Assembly (NCBI GenBank): GCA_947630945.1
Contig: CANRJN010000003.1
Span: forward strand, 1 to 43,691
DNA length: 43,691 bases
Direction of reading: 5' to 3'
Source: an uncultured Bacilli bacterium
GTDB taxonomy: Bacteria > Bacillota_I > Bacilli_A > RF39 > UBA660
Below, in pieces: positions 38,017 to 43,691 of the stretch (positions are counted from its first letter, which is position 1; each line of letters starts with the position of its first letter). The position numbers and the translations under genes are program-made. The notes under the pieces are model-generated. The model had not been told where the DNA came from, searched no databases, and saw only the letters and a program-made list of their open reading frames with translations.

Positions 38017-39126
38017 GTGAAGTATATGAAAAAAATATTAATTTATTCTATAATATTAAGTATTCTACTAATATTAATAAAATATGGATTTTCAAATTAT
38101 ACAATAACTTATAAACTTGATAATTATAATATAAAAACAATATATAAAAATAATAGATTTTATTATGAAATAAAAGATGGAAATACAATATATAACTTTG
38201 ATATATATTCAAAAAGAAGTTTTTTAAAAACAAAAATAAGTAAAATTAAAGAAATAAAAGATGATAATTTCAATTGTATTTATCCTACTATTAAAAATCA
38301 AAATACTTATCCATTATGTTATTCAAATAATGAATTTATTGATTACAATTTAATTGATTCACCATTACTATTAGAATATAAAAAAGAAACAATTAATGTA
38401 GATAAAGCAAATAAAGATTTTGTTTATTATAATAATCTTTCTAAAAATGAGTTTGTAGCAGTATGGAATTATAAAGGTTATATTGTTATGAATGGTAAAT
38501 CATATCAAAATGTAGAATTATTTAAGAAAGATAAATATGATAATTCTCTTGCATATTTATTAAATGATACAATTTATATGGCTAATAATGATGAAGAACA
38601 TGAATTTACATCACTTATAACTTTAAATTTAACTAATTTAAGTAAAGATAAAATTGATTTAGGATATACATTAGATTTTGATTCATATATAGTAGGAAAT
38701 ATTAAAAATAATTTATATATTTTTGATAATAAATATGCTGTTTTATATGAAATAAATACTAAAAATAAAAAAGTAAAAATTATTGCTAATAATGAAAAAG
38801 GTTATGTTAAATATGATAATGGTAAATTTATAAGTTGTAGTAAAAATGAATATAAAGTAAATAAAATTAAATATAATAATGAAACTTCTAAATATAACTA
38901 TACAATAAATAATGGTACTTATAAAACTATTAATGAAAATAAGAGTTTATTACAAAAGATTAATAATAATGATATTAAAATTATAAAAGAAAATGATAAT
39001 AAATTATATTATAATTTTGAAGATAATTTTTATACTTATGATCCTTATAATGGTAATAATTTAATATTCTATAATTATGAACTTACTTTTAATAGTGATA
39101 ATACTATGTTTGTGTATATAAATTAA
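38017..39126 (+). CDS. Membrane-anchored extracytoplasmic protein of unknown function
   Basis: N-terminal TM, long Asn/Tyr/Lys-rich ORF. Confidence 0.6.
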   Translation: MKYMKKILIYSIILSILLILIKYGFSNYTITYKLDNYNIKTIYKNNRFYYEIKDGNTIYNFDIYSKRSFLKTKISKIKEIKDDNFNCIYPTIKNQNTYPLCYSNNEFIDYNLIDSPLLLEYKKETINVDKANKDFVYYNNLSKNEFVAVWNYKGYIVMNGKSYQNVELFKKDKYDNSLAYLLNDTIYMANNDEEHEFTSLITLNLTNLSKDKIDLGYTLDFDSYIVGNIKNNLYIFDNKYAVLYEINTKNKKVKIIANNEKGYVKYDNGKFISCSKNEYKVNKIKYNNETSKYNYTINNGTYKTINENKSLLQKINNNDIKIIKENDNKLYYNFEDNFYTYDPYNGNNLIFYNYELTFNSDNTMFVYIN

Positions 39127-39175
39127 TAAAATAACCTAATTAGATATTTAACATATAATATTTTAGGTGATTTAA

Positions 39176-39508
39176 ATGTTTGAAAAAAATATAAAGAAAG
39201 ATTTAGAAAGTCCATTTTATACAACTTATGAAATAAAGAGTGGAGATACTTTATATAAAATATCTAAATATTATGATGTTAATACAAAGTTACTTGCAGA
39301 ACTTAATGGTCTTAATTTAGATGATTATATTTATCCTGGACAAACTTTATTAGTTCCTAAAAAAGATGTTAGTTATTATATAACAAAAGAGGGAGATACA
39401 TTAGGTAATGTAAGTAATATATTTGATGTTAAGGAAGATGAAATTGTTGAGCAAAATAAGACTATATATTTAATGCCAGGTCAAATGATTTATTATAAAA
39501 GAGATTAA
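39176..39508 (+). CDS. Double LysM-domain protein
   Basis: YEIKSGDTLYKISKYYDVNTKLLAELNGL and YYITKEGDTLGNVSNIFDVKEDEIVEQN. Confidence 0.88.
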   Translation: MFEKNIKKDLESPFYTTYEIKSGDTLYKISKYYDVNTKLLAELNGLNLDDYIYPGQTLLVPKKDVSYYITKEGDTLGNVSNIFDVKEDEIVEQNKTIYLMPGQMIYYKRD

Positions 39509-39641
39509 ATGTGGTAAAAGTGATAATTTTTGATAAGAAGTATATACAAAAAAGTGTATACTTTTTATTTATTAGGTAATAGTAATACTAGTCTTTTTAA
39601 TTTAGTCGTGCTATAATTTATATAGTAGGGAGTTGGTATGA

Positions 39642-41240
39642 GTGGTAGTTAAGAAACCATATGCTTTTTTAATAAGAAATTTTAGGCTAATTCATGCCGT
39701 ACTTTTTGCTATGCTTTTATATTTAACTATGAAAACATTTGGCATATATTCATTTTTTAGTGATTATGCTACTAATCATTATTATATAAATACATCAAAT
39801 TTAGCAGGTGATAATGTAACATTTTTAATGTTTCTAGCAGCAATAGTCGCGTTAGTAGTGTCACTTGTAATATATTTTATATTGGCATTAAAGAAAAAAA
39901 GTACAAAAATATATTTAGCAATTTCTATATATTTAGTAATATTAATTATATTTTTTGCTTATATGTCATCTGTATTTGGTGGCTTAGAAACAGAATCATT
40001 AGATGTAGAAAGTGTCCGTGCATTAAGAGATATAAGTGTAATTGTATTGTTACCACAAATAGTTTTCTTATTTATTATACTTGGTAGAACATTAGGTTTT
40101 AATTTAAAACAATTTGATTTTAAAAGAGATTTAGAAGAATTACAAATAGATCAAAGTGATTATGAAGAGGTTGAGGTTACACTTGGTACTGATACATATA
40201 AAATAGCAAGAACTTTTAGAAAATCATTAAGGTATTTAAAATATATAATGATAGAAAATAAATTATTTATGATTTGTATAATTTCTGTATTTATTTTTGG
40301 AGTATCTATTTATGCAATATCAAAGTTTGATGTTCCAGATGTTGAATATAGTAATGGTGAGTTTCTAGCAAGTAGTGCATTTTTCAATGTAAAAGATAAT
40401 TGTTATATTACTAATACTGATATGAATAATAATGTTATAAAAGATGGTAAATATTATTTATTAATAAATGTAAAAGTAAGTAATAAATATGCAAATATAG
40501 TAACATTAACAAGACAAACTTTTAGATTAGATATTAATGGTGAGTTATTAATTCCAAACTTTAATGTAAATGATAAATTTGTAGATTTAGGTGATATGTA
40601 TAATCCTGGTGATATACAATCTGGTGAAGATAAAGAGTTTTATGTAATATTTGAAATAGATGAGAAAGATTTAAGTAGTGAATATATATTAAAAATAAAT
40701 AATACTAGTTCAGTTGATTCTAATTATAAAGATATTTTAGTTGCTCCAACTGATTTAACTAAAATAAATGATAAAGGTACATTAGTTTTACCAAATGAAA
40801 TATCATTTGATGATCTTGTATTAGGTAAATCTAAATTAAGTATAAATTCATATGATATTAATGATAGATTTAAAGAAAAATATAATTATTGTGTAAATGA
40901 TGATTGTAATGTAACAACTTATTCTATAATACCAGAATCTACTAATAAGGGTTCACTAGCAGTTTTAAAATTAAAAACTACACTCGATATGGATAAAAGT
41001 GTTTATGTAAATAAACTTATAAAATATCCAGAAGATTTATTTAATTATTATGGTTTTATTAGATATAGATATATGGGTAAATATAAGACTGTTAAACTTG
41101 ATAAAATAAATACAGATATATTTAAAAATGAATATTCTTACTTTGAAATACCACAAGAAGTTATAAATTCTAATAAAATTGAATTAATTTTGCTAATTAG
41201 GGGCATAAAATATACATTTATCTTGAAAAATAGCATATAA
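39642..41240 (+). CDS. Multi-TM membrane protein with extracytoplasmic DUF4352-like region
   Basis: Several N-terminal TM segments, then beta-rich region YYLLINVKVSNKYANIVTL. Confidence 0.6.
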   Translation: MVVKKPYAFLIRNFRLIHAVLFAMLLYLTMKTFGIYSFFSDYATNHYYINTSNLAGDNVTFLMFLAAIVALVVSLVIYFILALKKKSTKIYLAISIYLVILIIFFAYMSSVFGGLETESLDVESVRALRDISVIVLLPQIVFLFIILGRTLGFNLKQFDFKRDLEELQIDQSDYEEVEVTLGTDTYKIARTFRKSLRYLKYIMIENKLFMICIISVFIFGVSIYAISKFDVPDVEYSNGEFLASSAFFNVKDNCYITNTDMNNNVIKDGKYYLLINVKVSNKYANIVTLTRQTFRLDINGELLIPNFNVNDKFVDLGDMYNPGDIQSGEDKEFYVIFEIDEKDLSSEYILKINNTSSVDSNYKDILVAPTDLTKINDKGTLVLPNEISFDDLVLGKSKLSINSYDINDRFKEKYNYCVNDDCNVTTYSIIPESTNKGSLAVLKLKTTLDMDKSVYVNKLIKYPEDLFNYYGFIRYRYMGKYKTVKLDKINTDIFKNEYSYFEIPQEVINSNKIELILLIRGIKYTFILKNSI

Positions 41241-41265
41241 TTTGGTATAATCATTTATATGCGAT

Positions 41266-41339
41266 GGAACCATAGCCAAGTGGTAAGGCCCCGGTCTGCA
41301 ACACCGTCATCGCCAGTTCGAATCTGGCTGGTTCCTCCA
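41266..41339 (+). tRNA. tRNA-Cys (GCA)
   Basis: Acceptor GGAACCA/TGGTTCC, T-arm GCCAGTTCGAATCTGGC, anticodon loop CTGCAAC, U73, encoded CCA. Confidence 0.97.
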
Positions 41340-41405
41340 AATATGTTTGTTAAACTTTAATAAATTCTAATATGTATTTATTAAAAGAGTTTACATAAAA
41401 TAAAA

Positions 41406-41633
41406 AGGGAACATTCAGTTTTACCAAGTTGAATGTCTACCCTAATTACTTAGTTTGACATTTAATCATAAAGATTAGATGTCTTTCTTTATTACTACTA
41501 TCATAATGATAAGGAGAAATAAAATGATAGAGATGAAACGTAGAATGCAAATAATGTATTCACGTTTTTTCATTTCTTCAAACCTCCTTTCTTTATAAGA
41601 TTGGAGGTAGACATCCAACAACTGATATTCCCT
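41406..41633. repeat. MITE-like palindromic element with ~30-37 bp imperfect terminal inverted repeats
   Basis: AGGGAACATTCAGTT(ttaccaa)GTTGAATGTCTACC versus reverse complement of GGTAGACATCCAACAACTGATATTCCCT. Confidence 0.65.
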
Positions 41634-41779
41634 ATTGAAATTATATACCATATAAAATTATAAAACTAGCAAACAAATTAAAAAAATTAATTTTTATATG
41701 TTTAATAAAAATAAGATTTTAATTAATTATAGACCTTTTTATTTTAATTTAGTGACGGATTTGTGTAAATGGTAAAATA

Positions 41780-41824
41780 AAATGTAGGAAAATGGTAAAA
41801 ATAAATGTTGGTTTTCCTACATTT
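41780..41824. terminator. Perfect 13-bp inverted repeat, terminator-like
   Basis: AAATGTAGGAAAA ... TTTTCCTACATTT. Confidence 0.6.
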
Positions 41825-42224
41825 TTTATAATGATACAATTACCATATGTAAATGGTAATATAGAATTGGACAAAAAAGTCAATGTAGGAATTGGACAGT
41901 TTGTACCAATTCTTTTTTTGTTAATTGATATAATTAAACTATCTTTTCTAAGATAGTAAAGGAGTTGATATTAATGAGAAAAGATACGTTATTTTAACTG
42001 TGGGGTGCCGGTCTGCAACATCGAACCCCTGCACTTTGAATATTGAAGCACAATCCCTTATTTTATGGGCATCTTAATTACAAAAAAATAGATTTTTTTT
42101 AATTTTGTGATGGATTAACTAAAAAAATTCAAAAATTTTATTAAATAGTTTATAATTAAATGGTAAAATAGTATGCAGAAATATAGTATATAAAAAGAAA
42201 GGAATAATATATTTGGTGATTTAT

Positions 42225-42872
42225 ATGATTGAATCTAATAATTTTATTATAAAATATGATGTATATGAAGAATATTTAAATGATCTAATTAATGATTTAG
42301 AAAAGAATATTTCAAGAATTTTTGATTTTTTTAAAATAGAGAAATTAGATAATAAAATTAATATTGAAATTATATCTACAAAAAATAAATTTGATGAAGT
42401 GTTCTTTGATATTCATAAATTTAAGCCAGATTTAAATTCAATTGGTTTTTATCACAATAATAGAATAATATATTTATCATTTTCTGATTTTAAGAATACT
42501 AATCATATTAATGACACATATGAAGATTATATAAATGTATTAATACATGAATGTACACATTATGTTTATTCACAATATACTAATGATAAAATGTCACTAA
42601 GATGTATAAATGAAGGTCTTGCTTTATTTATAGGACATCAATATACAGAAATAGATTATAATAAATTTAATTGTAAACTTGATAGTTTATTAAATCAAGA
42701 AAATATAGATTATTATAATTATTACTTATTATTTAATTTTATATATGAAAATTATGATAGAGAAATATTATTTAAATTTATAAGTGATAAACAATATACA
42801 ATTAATAATATTGAAAAAGTATATAATGATATAGTGAATAAATATAATATAAATACAACTATTACTATGTAA
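42225..42872 (+). CDS. HExxH zinc metallopeptidase-like protein
   Basis: VLIHECTHYVYSQY ... NEGLALFIGHQY gluzincin-like. Confidence 0.75.
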   Translation: MIESNNFIIKYDVYEEYLNDLINDLEKNISRIFDFFKIEKLDNKINIEIISTKNKFDEVFFDIHKFKPDLNSIGFYHNNRIIYLSFSDFKNTNHINDTYEDYINVLIHECTHYVYSQYTNDKMSLRCINEGLALFIGHQYTEIDYNKFNCKLDSLLNQENIDYYNYYLLFNFIYENYDREILFKFISDKQYTINNIEKVYNDIVNKYNINTTITM

Positions 42873-42952
42873 TAAAATTAGTTAAAAAATGTTACATTTT
42901 ATTAATTTTATAGTATACTAATATAAATTAAATTATTTAAAAGGGTGGCAGT

Positions 42953-43558
42953 ATGAATGAATCTTATTATAAATTAGAATTAGATGAATTAAGTAAAATA
43001 AAAGAGCCTAAAAAATTACTTTTACATAGTTGTTGTGCTCCTTGTAGTAGTCATGTAATAACATATTTAACAAAATATTTTGATATTACAATATTTTACT
43101 ATAATCCAAATATATCTCCAAAAGAAGAATATGATAAAAGAAAAGAAGAACAAATTAGATTAATTAATGAATTAAAAACTGAAAATAAATTAGATATAAT
43201 TGATTGTGATTATGATAATGATTTATATGAAAAATCAATAAAAGGTTTAGAAAATTGTCCTGAAAGAGGGGATAGATGTACTGTATGTTTTAAATTAAGA
43301 CTTGATAAGACTGCTAAAATAGCAAAAGAATTAAATTATGATTATTTTTGTTCAACACTTAGTGTAAGTCCATATAAAAATTCAAAATTAATAAATGAAA
43401 TAGGAAAAGAAATGGAACAAAAATATAATATTAAATGGTTATATAGTGATTTTAAAAAAGAAGATGGATATAAAAAATCAATTGAATTATCTAAAAAATA
43501 TAATTTATATAGACAAGATTATTGTGGATGCAAATATTCAATTAGGAAGAAAGATTAA
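42953..43558 (+). CDS. queH: Epoxyqueuosine reductase QueH
   Basis: LLLHSCCAPCSSHV, YYNPNISP, CPERGDRCTVCFKLRL, FCSTLSVSPYKN, RQDYCGCKYS. Confidence 0.95.
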   Translation: MNESYYKLELDELSKIKEPKKLLLHSCCAPCSSHVITYLTKYFDITIFYYNPNISPKEEYDKRKEEQIRLINELKTENKLDIIDCDYDNDLYEKSIKGLENCPERGDRCTVCFKLRLDKTAKIAKELNYDYFCSTLSVSPYKNSKLINEIGKEMEQKYNIKWLYSDFKKEDGYKKSIELSKKYNLYRQDYCGCKYSIRKKD

Positions 43559-43691
43559 AACTTTCTTTTTTAATTGTAAACTTTCATGTAATATATAAAT
43601 TTATTATAAAATAATTGTTATAATGTTTAGCAAGTTATGAAAGTTTTTGAGCAATCAAAAAGTTTTATAACGCTATTGTACCTAATTCCTG

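Noticed and set aside
42001-42040. Second tRNA-Cys gene or pseudogene
   Set aside because: Only the 13-nt anticodon-arm match is shared; no acceptor, D or T arms can be formed
1-43691. CRISPR array
   Set aside because: No regularly spaced direct repeats with unique spacers seen; only short tandem or inverted repeats
1-43691. UGA read as tryptophan (Mycoplasma-type code)
   Set aside because: Conserved Trp positions use TGG and no supported gene needs UGA readthrough; only scarcity of UGA stops was noted

Overview
This 43.7 kb window is an AT-rich Firmicutes/Mollicutes-like chromosomal segment with mostly housekeeping content. It includes mnmE-mnmG-rsmG-parB/noc, a class A PBP, rpoE(delta), prfA-prmC, spoIIR, murA, rpmE, a two-component system, a rubredoxin-fused [FeFe] hydrogenase, typA, rpsF-ssb-rpsR, dusB, rplM-rpsI, htrA, tRNA-Cys and queH. 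Accessory content includes a Fic protein, three XRE-family regulators, a complete IS30-family element, an Abi/HEPN protein next to rpsI, and a pilin-like protein with a probable beta-helix tail. The most interesting signals are two long intergenic blocks that look like large structured noncoding RNAs. (1) Minus strand ~23998-23564 is a GC-elevated ~435 nt block behind a consensus TTGACA-17-TATAAT promoter. It lies just upstream of a small 4-TM DUF21/CNNM-like protein gene that resembles OapA, the partner of OLE RNA, so this may be a compact OLE-type ribonucleoprotein locus. (2) Plus strand ~17543-17997 is a ~455 nt block with its own TTGACA-17-TAAAAT promoter, many nested helices, pairing between its 5' end and the loop of its 3' terminator hairpin, and no ORF; its class is unknown. 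Other points of interest are a ClpC-like protein ending before the D2 ring, an XRE/unknown two-gene cassette holding the only UGA stops I found, a MITE-like hairpin-rich element with an anti-SD-like sequence beside tRNA-Cys, a candidate sRNA at the edge of the IS30 element, and probable S6:S18 and L13 leader RNAs. All family calls come from reading motifs by eye; no database search was run.
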